In this document: piece after piece, positions 34,312-42,306 of the stretch
How positions within the stretch are numbered: position 1 is the stretch's first letter
Layout of the letters: the number at the start of each line of letters is the position of its first letter
NCBI GenBank assembly: GCA_964508715.1
Contig: CAZDUX010000009.1
Location: 62,001 to 126,000, forward strand
DNA from: JAKALX01 sp964508715
GTDB taxonomy: Bacteria > Chloroflexota > Dehalococcoidia > Tepidiformales > Tepidiformaceae
Direction: 5' to 3'
Length of the DNA stretch: 64,000 bases
Position numbers and translations under genes: made by a program
Notes under the pieces: model-generated
Seen by the model: the letters and a program-made list of their open reading frames with translations, nothing else
What the model was told of the DNA's origin: nothing
The model's database searches: none

Positions 34312-35154
34312 ATGCAGTTTGGCCTGACCATGTTCCCCACCGACTACGCGATCCCGGTCACCGAACTCGGCAAGGCCGCCGAGGACCTCGGGTTCGAATC
34401 GTTGTTCTTCCCCGAGCACACGCACATTCCGGCGAGCCGGAAGACGCCATGGCCGGGCGGACAGCCGCTCCCGCTCGAGTATTCGCACACAATCGACCCG
34501 TTTGTCGCGTCGGGTGCGGTTGCGGCGGTAACGAAGACACTCAAGGTTGGGACGGGCATCTGCCTCGTCGTCGAGCGAGACCCGATCACGCTCGCGAAGG
34601 AGGTGGCGAGCATCGACCACCTCTCCGGCGGGCGCTTCATCTTCGGTATCGGCGGAGGGTGGAACCTGGAGGAGATGGAGAACCACGGGACGAAGCCTTC
34701 GCTTCGCTGGAGGATCCTTCGTGAGCGGATCCTGGCGATGAAGGAGATCTGGACCAAGGATGAGGCCGAGTACCATGGCCAGTTCGTGGACTTCGATCCG
34801 ATCTGGTCGTGGCCAAAGCCGGTGCAGAAGCCGCACCCGCCGATCCTCGTTGGCGGCGCGGGCCCACGCACGATCGACCGCGTGATCGAGTTTGGCGACG
34901 GCTGGATGCCGATCGGCGGGCGCTCGGGCGATGTCCTTGCGGCAATGATTGCCGAGCTGCGCGAGAAGCAGGCGGCGGCCGGGCGCGGGCACATCCCGGT
35001 ATCGGTGTTCGGCGCGGGGCCCCACGGGCCAACGATCGAGAAGTACCATGAGCTCGGTGTGGAACGGGTGGCATTCGGCATCCGCCCGGCCGATACCGAA
35101 GATGTCCTTGGCCAGCTCAAGCGTTACGCGGAGTTCGTGAAGTCGCTCGGTTAG
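34312..35154 (+). CDS. LLM-class F420-dependent oxidoreductase, TIGR03619-like
   Basis: A 280-residue luciferase-like protein of a different subgroup from its neighbour: it contains ESLFFPEHTHIPASR, GTGICLVVERDPITLAKEVASID, FGIGGGWNLEEMENHG and PHPPILVGGAGPRTIDR, the conserved wording of the TIGR03619 (Rv2161c-like) group. A ribosome-binding site AAGGAG precedes the ATG. A perfect 8-bp inverted repeat lies just after the stop. Confidence 0.85.
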   Translation: MQFGLTMFPTDYAIPVTELGKAAEDLGFESLFFPEHTHIPASRKTPWPGGQPLPLEYSHTIDPFVASGAVAAVTKTLKVGTGICLVVERDPITLAKEVASIDHLSGGRFIFGIGGGWNLEEMENHGTKPSLRWRILRERILAMKEIWTKDEAEYHGQFVDFDPIWSWPKPVQKPHPPILVGGAGPRTIDRVIEFGDGWMPIGGRSGDVLAAMIAELREKQAAAGRGHIPVSVFGAGPHGPTIEKYHELGVERVAFGIRPADTEDVLGQLKRYAEFVKSLG

Positions 35155-35161
35155 CGCAGGG

Positions 35162-35184
35162 ACGATTCAAGCCGGCTGAATCGT
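35162..35184 (+). repeat. Inverted repeat after the F420-type oxidoreductase gene
   Basis: ACGATTCA and TGAATCGT are exact complements around AGCCGGC; the inner bases can pair further if one A is bulged. It has no T-run, so it could be a weak terminator, an mRNA 3-prime end stabiliser or an operator for the small gene that follows. Confidence 0.45.
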
Positions 35185-35303
35185 ACTGCCTGATTAGCCG
35201 CCTCTCCGCCGAACGATGGAGCAACATCAGGGCGATGGTCCCTCATCAACGGGTGCGGTCCTTCCGTATTGTTCTGGTACAGGGAGAACACCGGAGGAGA
35301 GCA

Positions 35304-35498
35304 ATGGAAAGCCCAGTCCTAACAATGGAGCGGCCGGCGGCCATACCGGAGCACGCTCACCACTGGCGGATCGAGGAGGCGCATGGCCCGCGCAGCGGTG
35401 GCGTCTGCAAGATCTGCGGCGCGGCCAAGGACTTCAAGAACTGGCTCGAGGATGGTGATTTCATCACCAACGAAGAGCACCGGCAGGCGGCAGCCTGA
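35304..35498 (+). CDS. Small CxxC protein
   Basis: A 64-residue protein with HHWRIEEAHGPRSGGVCKICG as its core: a single CxxC preceded by two His residues that could complete a zinc site. Proteins with this short pattern occur widely in Chloroflexota and relatives, but I know of no function. It has a strong GGAGGAGAGC ribosome-binding site and is followed by a clear terminator, which supports it as a separately expressed gene. Confidence 0.75.
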   Translation: MESPVLTMERPAAIPEHAHHWRIEEAHGPRSGGVCKICGAAKDFKNWLEDGDFITNEEHRQAAA

Positions 35499-35508
35499 GG
35501 ACACGAAC

Positions 35509-35532
35509 GAGGCCCGGCAAACGCCGGGCCTC
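35509..35532 (+). terminator. Intrinsic terminator after the small CxxC gene
   Basis: A perfect 10-bp stem (GAGGCCCGGC with GCCGGGCCTC) and an AAAC loop, followed by CTGCTTTGT. It starts 10 bases after the stop codon. It may also stop transcription arriving from the wecB operon on the other strand. Confidence 0.85.
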
Positions 35533-35597
35533 CTGCTTTGTAGCGAAGGGCGCGTCCGGTGAGCGGTTTGCCGCCCGCCCGCCGGAAGCGGGCTCCG

Positions 35598-36728
35598 CTA
35601 CGCTGCGTCGCGGCGGGCAGGACGAGCGGCAAAGCGCTCGAGGATGATATCGACGACACGTGGGGCAGCCAGGCCATCGCCGTAGAGGCTGCGGCCCGAG
35701 GACATGCGAGTGTAAGTTGCCGGGTCATTCAGGAGCGTCGAGGCTTCGGCAACGATCCGCTCTTCGTCGGTGCCAACAAGCAGGGCGACACCCGCATCGA
35801 CGCCTTCCGGTCGTTCGGTTTCGTTGCGAAGGACGAGGACCGGCTTTCCGAGTGCGGGGGCCTCTTCCTGCACGCCACCCGAATCGGTAAGGATGAGATG
35901 GGCCTTCGCCAGGAGATGCGTGAAGGCGACGTAATCGAGCGGCTGGATGAGATGGACCCGGTCGAGGCCGTTGAGGGCCCGGTGAGCGGCAGCCGCGACA
36001 TTGGGGTTGGGATGCACCGGGTAGACAAACTCGGTGTCGGGGAAGGCGGCGGCGAGGCGGCGGATCGCATTGAAGACACGTGCCATTGGCTCACCGAAGT
36101 TCTCACGTCGATGGGCGGTGACGAGCACGAGACGGTGGCCAGGCGCCGGATAGGGCATCACCGGAGCCTGGACGTTCCCAATGATCTGATGGAGTGCATC
36201 GACGACGGTGTTACCCGTGAGCCAGATGTCCTGGGCGGGGATGCCATTCGCACGCAAGGCGGCCATCGCTGTCTCGGTTGGAGCGAAGTGCATCGAAGCT
36301 ATCGGGCCGATGAGGCGGCGGTTGATCTCCTCGGGGAACGGGTAGTAACGGTCATTGGTACGGAGACCGGCCTCGATGTGGCCGACGGCGATGTGCTCGT
36401 AGAACGCGGCGAGGGCTGCAACCATGGCGGTGGTCGTATCGCCCTGGACGAGGACGGCGTCGGGGCGTTCGTCGCGGAGGACGCGGGTGGTCTCGAGGAG
36501 AACGCGGGCAGTCAGCTCCGGGAGCGACTGGTTCGGGCGCATGAGGTCGAGGTCGTGGTCGGGCTTGACGCCGAACACGGGGAGGACCTGGTCGAGCATC
36601 TCGCGGTGCTGCGCGGTGACGCAGACGACGGACTGAATATCGCCCGTGCGGCGTTGGAGTTCCTGGACGACAGGCGCCATCTTGATGGCCTCCGGGCGCG
36701 TCCCGAAGATTGACATGACTTTGAGCAT
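35598..36728 (-). CDS. wecB: UDP-N-acetylglucosamine 2-epimerase (non-hydrolysing)
   Basis: A 376-residue epimerase with the family's fixed points: FGTRPEAIKMAPV at the N-terminus, VQGDTTT, HIEAGLRT, FPEEINRRL, VTAHRRENFG and LTDSGGVQEEAPALGKP. It interconverts UDP-GlcNAc and UDP-ManNAc, a precursor of surface polysaccharides. The ATG follows AAGGAGAATCG. It is the last gene of the six-gene surface operon, so it probably supplies the nucleotide sugar for the glycosyltransferase encoded three genes upstream. Confidence 0.95.
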   Translation of the reverse strand: MLKVMSIFGTRPEAIKMAPVVQELQRRTGDIQSVVCVTAQHREMLDQVLPVFGVKPDHDLDLMRPNQSLPELTARVLLETTRVLRDERPDAVLVQGDTTTAMVAALAAFYEHIAVGHIEAGLRTNDRYYPFPEEINRRLIGPIASMHFAPTETAMAALRANGIPAQDIWLTGNTVVDALHQIIGNVQAPVMPYPAPGHRLVLVTAHRRENFGEPMARVFNAIRRLAAAFPDTEFVYPVHPNPNVAAAAHRALNGLDRVHLIQPLDYVAFTHLLAKAHLILTDSGGVQEEAPALGKPVLVLRNETERPEGVDAGVALLVGTDEERIVAEASTLLNDPATYTRMSSGRSLYGDGLAAPRVVDIILERFAARPARRDAA

Positions 36729-36738
36729 TCGATTCTCC

Positions 36739-37464
36739 TTAGCCGCGAACAGGCTCTGAGACCACGACCAGCCGCTGGCTATAGACGCCATCGGGGACGC
36801 AGCAGATGAAGGTGGCGATGGGGGCCTTCGTGGGATCCATGACCCAGGTGTCGGCGGGATCGACGACGAGCTTATCGACGACGCGGTAGGTGGCCGTGGT
36901 ACTGCCACTGAGGGTGATTCGCGATTCGTCGCCGAGGTTGATCTCGGGCAGATGGCGGAAGACATCGCCCTGGCGCTGGCTCGAAATGTGGCCCGAGATG
37001 ACGGTGTTGCCGGTGGCCGAGCCCGGAGGGGCAGTGCCATCGTGCCAGCCGACGGCGTGGTCGGCTGTTTGCCAGTACGGCTGGCCATCGGGTTTGTAGA
37101 CGACGCTGAGCCGGACCATCGGTGCATCGAGATTGAGCGCAGGGATCTTGAGGCGGCCGACGATCGCCTTGCCACCCGTCTCGCCACTGACAACAGGATC
37201 GTCGGGCGAAGGGAGGATGGCGGTAACGTGGTCGGTTGCGCCGGGCTCGGGGACGAACGGCGTGGCAGTCGCCACACCATCGAGTTGGTGGATGGCCCGG
37301 GCACGGCCGGTATTGGCGGCGAGATCGCCGACGTGTTGCTCGCGCCACCAGAGGTCGGCGACGAGGATACCGCCCCTGGTGATGAGGGCGCCGCCGACAA
37401 CGATGGGTGCGCCGCCGACGGCCATCTTCAGGAACTTCCGGCGCGAGGTGGTGTGGGTTGCCAT
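36739..37464 (-). CDS. Sortase with a Tat-type signal
   Basis: A 241-residue sortase. The catalytic His is His159 in VISGHISS, the Cys is most likely Cys222 in TFICCVPDG (matching the TLxTCxP consensus), and Arg231 completes the site. The N-terminus, TSRRKFLKMAVGGAP followed by a hydrophobic stretch, has the twin-arginine consensus SRRxFLK, which is unusual because most sortases are inserted by the Sec route. The Pro/Thr-rich part (60-90) is a linker. An LPFTG protein is encoded three genes upstream in the same operon, a natural substrate. The closest classes are E or F. Confidence 0.85.
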   Translation of the reverse strand: MATHTTSRRKFLKMAVGGAPIVVGGALITRGGILVADLWWREQHVGDLAANTGRARAIHQLDGVATATPFVPEPGATDHVTAILPSPDDPVVSGETGGKAIVGRLKIPALNLDAPMVRLSVVYKPDGQPYWQTADHAVGWHDGTAPPGSATGNTVISGHISSQRQGDVFRHLPEINLGDESRITLSGSTTATYRVVDKLVVDPADTWVMDPTKAPIATFICCVPDGVYSQRLVVVSEPVRG

Positions 37465-37490
37465 GACCTGCTCCCTCCTCGAACCGTGAG

Positions 37491-39329
37491 CTACAGACTG
37501 GACGCCTTCACGAAGGAGTAGCCCAGCCCCTTAATGCCTTCGACCGAATCGCTCAGATACTTGAGATCCCAGAAGGGGTGGAAGAAGAAGCTGGCGAAGG
37601 CATCGCGCACCACGAGGTTGCGGCCTGCGGAGCGGATGAGATCGGCCGCGAAGCGAGTGGGATAGGGGCCGAGCACAGGGTCGGGCCAGCGGAGTGGCTC
37701 GATATTGCCCAGGTTTTCGGGGATGACCTTCTGGTTGTAGATATCCCGGGCGATGACGTAGGGGAAGAACTGGCCGCCGAAGTTGAGGGGGACCTGGGTC
37801 GTTCCGGCGCTGACACCCATCGGGGCTGCCGCCGGTGCGAGGGTCCTCGACTTCGTCTTGAGGCTCGTGCCCCCGCCACCGCCGCCGGTTCCGGCCTTTG
37901 TAGTCACTGGCCGCTCCTGAAAGTAGAGCGCGCGATGGTAGGTGCGGCCGAACATGCTTGCCATGGCCTTGAAGTCGACGTCAGAAGCGGCGTAGTGGGG
38001 AGCTTCGAAGGCGAATGGTGTGAAGCCCGCCTTCTGGAGTTCACGCTTGCCTTCGTTGAGCAGGCCGGAGCACCAGGAGCTCGAGTCGCCAATGATCGGG
38101 CCGACGTAGGTGAGCGTATGGTCGGCGTTCTCAGTCACCCGGAAGAACTCGTAGTCGTCGCCGCTGACGGCGTTGTAGGGGTTCGCGTCGGTGCCGTGCT
38201 GGTGGGTGGTGCCGTGCATCACGATCTCGCCACCCTTCGAGACCATGTATTTGAGCGCGGAGATGACGTCTTTGGCGGCGCTGAGGTTGGTACTCACGGG
38301 CTTGCCGTCGTTGAAGATGCCGAGCGGGTCCTTGTAGACCGGGATGAGCGAAATCGAGAACGGCACGCCTGCACCACCGAGATAGTCGGCGACGCGCTTG
38401 AGGTCGGCCGGGTCGGATTCGGGGTTGACGTCTTCGATACGAACGAGTGCGCGTTTCGTGGGTGCGTATTGCACGCCGAGGATGTCGAAGAGGACATCGG
38501 CGAAGACCATGTAGCGGTCTTCCTCGGAGATGTAGCTGAAGGGAACATCGGCGACGTACCAGAAGTTGCCGGAGCGAGTGATGTAGGGGATGGGCCAGCG
38601 GCCCGGGTCGGCAGGCGGATAGATGGTGGCGACAGCCGAGGCTTTGGCCGGGTCGATCGGGTCCATCCAGCTGAGCTCGGGATCGATGCCGTTACGGAGG
38701 ACCTGCCGCCCTTTGTACATGACGGTGTTGTAGTCGGCGCCCCACTGTACGTTGCCATAGAGGGCGAGGCCGAAGCGCTGGCGGAAGGCGGTTTCTCCGG
38801 CACCCCAGGCGAGCTGGTGAATGTTGTATTTGAACCAGCAGAGCGGCTTTGTGGTCTTCATGACGTCTGTCTTGAAGGCTTCGGGGAGCTTGTTATCGAA
38901 CACCGAGCCGAGGTAGAAGGTGGCGTCATAGCGCTCGGTATCACCGGCCTGGTACTGGGAGATCGTCTTGCGGACATGGCTGTTGGTTCCCGACCCGCCG
39001 GGGAGGAAGCGGCCAAGGAGGTTCGTTAGTAGCTTCGCGTGGACATCGCCGATCCAGCCGTAGATTCCTTCGCCGTCGTAGAGGACCAGGCACTTACCGG
39101 TGAGGGCGCGTGCTTCGCCGCCACCAAGGCCACCGATATTGCCCAGGCCAACGGCTCCTGCGCCGGCGGCTGCGAGCGTCATGCCGCCGGCCGCGACGGC
39201 AGCTCCCTTGAGGAGGGTCCGGCGCGAGATGCCCTGTGTTGGAAGCGGGCTCTGCGGGACGAGACCGTCGGCGGGGAGGTGGCAATAGGGCTGGCCGGAG
39301 CGGGGGTCGATGGGGCGATTTCGAGACAT
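37491..39329 (-). CDS. Tat-exported DUF2334 polysaccharide-deacetylase-like protein
   Basis: A 612-residue protein with a twin-arginine signal, SRRTLLKGAAVAAGG, at about residues 35-49 after a 34-residue hydrophilic start. The DUF2334 part spans roughly 270-460: VRIEDVNPESD carries the paired acidic residues, FSISLIPVYKDP follows, and EIVMHGTTHQHG supplies the His ligands of the NodB-like metal site. A Gly/Thr-rich linker near residue 480 separates a C-terminal region. The enzyme probably removes acetyl groups from an extracellular glycan, presumably the product of the neighbouring glycosyltransferase. Confidence 0.8.
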   Translation of the reverse strand: MSRNRPIDPRSGQPYCHLPADGLVPQSPLPTQGISRRTLLKGAAVAAGGMTLAAAGAGAVGLGNIGGLGGGEARALTGKCLVLYDGEGIYGWIGDVHAKLLTNLLGRFLPGGSGTNSHVRKTISQYQAGDTERYDATFYLGSVFDNKLPEAFKTDVMKTTKPLCWFKYNIHQLAWGAGETAFRQRFGLALYGNVQWGADYNTVMYKGRQVLRNGIDPELSWMDPIDPAKASAVATIYPPADPGRWPIPYITRSGNFWYVADVPFSYISEEDRYMVFADVLFDILGVQYAPTKRALVRIEDVNPESDPADLKRVADYLGGAGVPFSISLIPVYKDPLGIFNDGKPVSTNLSAAKDVISALKYMVSKGGEIVMHGTTHQHGTDANPYNAVSGDDYEFFRVTENADHTLTYVGPIIGDSSSWCSGLLNEGKRELQKAGFTPFAFEAPHYAASDVDFKAMASMFGRTYHRALYFQERPVTTKAGTGGGGGGTSLKTKSRTLAPAAAPMGVSAGTTQVPLNFGGQFFPYVIARDIYNQKVIPENLGNIEPLRWPDPVLGPYPTRFAADLIRSAGRNLVVRDAFASFFFHPFWDLKYLSDSVEGIKGLGYSFVKASSL

Positions 39330-39383
39330 GTCAGGTCCTCCGTTGGTCAGTCGGGCGGTGTAGTGGAAGAGGGTCGAAAGCGT

Positions 39384-41000
39384 TCAGCTTGCGAGGGTGT
39401 CGGGTTCGGTTGTGAGGGTGGCAGTGGGAGTGTCCGGCTCCGTGGCCGCCTCGGCGGAAGGCTGTTGGGGCGCTGACCAGGCGGCCCCGGCAAGGTCGAC
39501 GGTTTGTTGGAGGCTCAGGAGGTGAGCCTCGGCGCGGGCGAGGGCGAGGGAGGCGCTGATGCGCTGGCTGGCACCCTCAGCGGGGCTGCTGTACGCACGC
39601 TTCTGTTCGTCTTTTTCCCGAGGGGTGAAATTGGCGGAGCGCAGCGGCAGGAGGTTGCGCGTGTCTTCGTTCCAGGCGCTGTCGTTCTCGGTGGCGAGGT
39701 AGCGGATCTTCGTGCCCTCCGGTACTGCCGAAGGCAGAGGCTCCGCACCCGCAATCTGGGTGCGCGATGTCTTGAGCCAGCCCGCTTTGCCACGTGCCAT
39801 CCGCCAGACGGCCATGATGCCGGCCAGGAGCCAGATGTAGCTACCGAGGAGGAAAAGGTGGGCCCAGCCGACGGAGGCAAAGAAGCCCGATTCCTTCGAC
39901 CGCCACATGGCAATGGCGAAGAGCGGGGCGGCGCCCATCGAGAGGACGTACCACCGGGCGGCGTTCCAGGGGTCGAAGATGTCCGTCGTCGGGGCCCACG
40001 GGATGAGCCCGGGTACGAACATCAGGGGGATGGTGACGACCGAGAACAGGCCCATTGGGAGGACGAGCCCGGGTGCGAGCAGGTAGTTCAGCACGTCGGC
40101 CTTGCGGTATGACGGCCAATCGGAGATGACGATGGCAGGGATGTGCTTCCAGCAGCTGAGGTGGCCCTGGAACCAGCGAGAGCGCTGGCGAACGAGCCGC
40201 TTCGGTTCTTCAACCGCCTGCTGATAGACCTTCACATCGTGGCAGTAGCGGTTGCGCCAGCCACCCAGCATGAGGCGGAGGCCGATGTCGAGGTCTTCGG
40301 TGAGGCAGTCGGTCCAGGGCTTGCCTTCGAGGGTAGCGAGGGCCGCCATGCGGACGAACTGACCGTTGCCGCCAAGCCCAACGCTGCCGAGGCTCTCGCG
40401 AGCGCGGCTGAAGAGCCAGTTGAAGGTCACGAACTCGTACTGTTGCCAGCGTGTCCAGATGTTGGCCCGGGCGTTGAGCATGCGGACACCCACCTGGACG
40501 GCTCCAGTCCTGGGGTCGCCGAAGTAGGGGGCAACGGCCTGGAGCATCCGCGGATCGACCTGGCCGTCGGCATCCATGACGGCGAGGACGATGTTGTCGA
40601 TTCCATAGAGCTCGGGGAGCTCGGAGGTAAGGATGGCACGGTAGGCGTAATTCAACGCCTCCCCCTTGCCCTGGCGGGCGAATGGCCGGACACGGTTGGC
40701 GATTCGAACCCGGTTAGCGGGGAAGCGGCGGACGACGGCTGCCGTGCCATCGTTCGAGCCATCGTCGATGACGAGGACAAGGTAGTTGGAGCCAGCAAGC
40801 TGGAGGAGATGGCGGACAGTATTCCCAATCACGAGCTCCTCGTTCAGGGCGGGTACGACGAGCACGAAAAAGAGCCCTTCCGGTGCATCGACTGGCCGCG
40901 GAGAACGAGCAGCGATTGCCGCGACGGCGAGCAGGTACACCGTTGAAACGAAGTACACAGCGACGACCGTGAGCAGCGAAGCGGGAATACTAGCGTCCAT
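39384..41000 (-). CDS. Processive family 2 glycosyltransferase, membrane-bound
   Basis: A 538-residue protein with N-terminal membrane segments, a GT2 catalytic domain (VIDDGSNDGT, MDADGQ, TEDLDIG and RQRSRWFQGH, i.e. the D, DxD, TED and QxxRW motifs of cellulose, hyaluronan and poly-GlcNAc synthases), then four or five hydrophobic segments (about 300-430). The last 100 residues are hydrophilic and Ala/Glu/Thr-rich. It should polymerise a UDP-sugar and extrude the chain. There is no PilZ domain in the protein. Its ATG overlaps the LPFTG gene by 11 bases. Confidence 0.9.
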   Translation of the reverse strand: MDASIPASLLTVVAVYFVSTVYLLAVAAIAARSPRPVDAPEGLFFVLVVPALNEELVIGNTVRHLLQLAGSNYLVLVIDDGSNDGTAAVVRRFPANRVRIANRVRPFARQGKGEALNYAYRAILTSELPELYGIDNIVLAVMDADGQVDPRMLQAVAPYFGDPRTGAVQVGVRMLNARANIWTRWQQYEFVTFNWLFSRARESLGSVGLGGNGQFVRMAALATLEGKPWTDCLTEDLDIGLRLMLGGWRNRYCHDVKVYQQAVEEPKRLVRQRSRWFQGHLSCWKHIPAIVISDWPSYRKADVLNYLLAPGLVLPMGLFSVVTIPLMFVPGLIPWAPTTDIFDPWNAARWYVLSMGAAPLFAIAMWRSKESGFFASVGWAHLFLLGSYIWLLAGIMAVWRMARGKAGWLKTSRTQIAGAEPLPSAVPEGTKIRYLATENDSAWNEDTRNLLPLRSANFTPREKDEQKRAYSSPAEGASQRISASLALARAEAHLLSLQQTVDLAGAAWSAPQQPSAEAATEPDTPTATLTTEPDTLAS

Positions 41001-41190
41001 TCACCTTCCTCCAGACAGCGAGGCCAGCCCCAACGAGGACGCAACCGGCGAGGAGCAATCCATAGCCGACGACGAAGAGGCTCATCCCGCCGGTGAACGG
41101 CAACGGGAGTGCGCCGACGGTGAAGAGGGTGGCCGGCTCGAGGAGGCCGCGGGCCTCGGAGCCGGTGTTCTCGGTGAGCAGGTTTTTCAC
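40990..41190 (-). CDS. Minimal LPXTG protein (66 residues), candidate sortase substrate
   Basis: The protein is little more than a sorting signal: a hydrophilic segment of about 29 residues, LPFTG at 30-34, a hydrophobic helix at 36-60 and the basic tail RKVNGR. There is no N-terminal signal peptide, so the N-terminus would have to cross the membrane by the single helix. The GTG start has a strong AGGAGGAAGAA site and overlaps the stop of the upstream coiled-coil gene (GTGA). Its other end overlaps the glycosyltransferase gene. Sortase cleavage between Thr33 and Gly34 would release a 33-residue peptide for transfer. Confidence 0.8.
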   Translation of the reverse strand: MKNLLTENTGSEARGLLEPATLFTVGALPLPFTGGMSLFVVGYGLLLAGCVLVGAGLAVWRKVNGR

Positions 41191-41996
41191 TTCTTCCTCC
41201 TGATACCGGCGAAGACGTTTCGCTCGGGTTCGACGGTGAGACCGAGCCATTTGGCGATCTCGCGGGCGTTGGCATCGAAGTTGGCTTCGATGCGTTCGAG
41301 TTCCTCGATACGGAGGCGAGCATCGGCGAGGGCGCGTGCGGCCGCATCGTGAACTTCCTGGGCTTCGCGCTGGGCGCGTTTCTGGATGGCATCTGCCTCG
41401 GACTGCGCGCCTTCAGCGATGCGCCGGGCAGTCGACTGTGCGTTGGCGACGATGGCATCGGCCTCTCGCTGCGCACGCTGGAGCGCGAGTTGCGCCTCGG
41501 CCGCCGCCTGCGAACGGAGGGCCTGGGCTTCGTCGTTGGCGCGGGCACGAACGTCGGCGCCGGCCTTTTCGTTCGCAGTCATCTGTTCTCGAACACGGGA
41601 GAGTGCCTCGAGGCGGAGTTCGGCCGCGCTTTCGTAGGCCTCCTCGAGGACCTGGCGAGCGCGTTCGTAGATCTTTTCGCCGAAGCGGCGTGCGTCGAGC
41701 CCTTGCCCCAGCCGATTGATCTCGGCTTCGAGGGCGGCACCGTGCAGGCTCACAGGCTCGACGACGGGCCGTGCTTCGAGCACGGGGAGTGGGGCCGGAG
41801 GTGGCTGTTCGGGCTCCACAGTCTCGAGGGCGACGGGGCCCTTCTGGCGGCCCGCAAGGAGTGCCGCAGGGACTTCAAACCGGCGTGGCGGCTCGGCGGC
41901 GTGGGCCGAAGGCGAAATGGATGCCGGCTCTGCGGCACGCGCGGTGGCTTCGGCAGGAACCTGGCTCCGTACTGGCGAACCAACTTTGAACTGCAT
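41187..41996 (-). CDS. Coiled-coil protein, first gene of the surface-polysaccharide operon
   Basis: About 269 residues. The first 90 are Pro/Ala/Glu-rich and disordered. Residues 100-240 form a long Ala/Arg/Glu coiled coil with repeated AQREADAI-, AQSEADAI- and AQREAQEV-like units, resembling DivIVA or V-type ATPase E-subunit helices. A cytosolic scaffold that places the glycan machinery is a reasonable guess, but no activity can be stated. There is no signal or membrane segment. An upstream in-frame ATG exists six codons earlier. Confidence 0.7.
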   Translation of the reverse strand: MQFKVGSPVRSQVPAEATARAAEPASISPSAHAAEPPRRFEVPAALLAGRQKGPVALETVEPEQPPPAPLPVLEARPVVEPVSLHGAALEAEINRLGQGLDARRFGEKIYERARQVLEEAYESAAELRLEALSRVREQMTANEKAGADVRARANDEAQALRSQAAAEAQLALQRAQREADAIVANAQSTARRIAEGAQSEADAIQKRAQREAQEVHDAAARALADARLRIEELERIEANFDANAREIAKWLGLTVEPERNVFAGIRRKK

Positions 41997-42079
41997 GGTC
42001 CGTAACCTCATCACTGTTCACTTAGGTGCTATCCCGCATTTCTTCGGGTTTCGTGATCCCAATACACCACATGCGCTGC

Positions 42080-42170
42080 CGGTTACCAAGGAGTAACAAC
42101 GTAGGAGACGGGTGGTTTCTTGTTGGAATGGCGTAAGAACCGGCTCTCTTTGTTGGGAAGCCGTTAGAAC
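42080..42170 (-). repeat. Three related 21-bp direct repeats upstream of the surface operon
   Basis: On the + strand the units are CGGTTACCAAGGAGTAACAAC (42080-42100), TTGTTGGAATGGCGTAAGAAC (42120-42140) and TTGTTGGGAAGCCGTTAGAAC (42150-42170). The second and third match at 16 of 21 positions; the first is weaker but keeps the GTnA-AAC end. Start-to-start spacings are 40 and 30 bases, near whole helical turns, which suits a regulator binding on one face of the DNA. They lie 80-175 bases before the first operon gene. Confidence 0.5.
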
Positions 42171-42306
42171 AGGCATAAGAGGTATGTTTGAATCAGTCGT
42201 GTGATCCACGTGAAGTTCCCGCCTCCCGCCGTTCACTTTTTACGGGTCGTACCACTCCCGGGAGGGCTGGCAGACGCCGGCGCAAGGGCGGGGTTATGCT
42301 GGATCC

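Noticed and set aside
35577..35593. Six-bp hairpin after wecB as a terminator
   Set aside because: The stem is short and no T-run follows in the minus-strand direction. The stronger hairpin at 35509-35532 is better placed.
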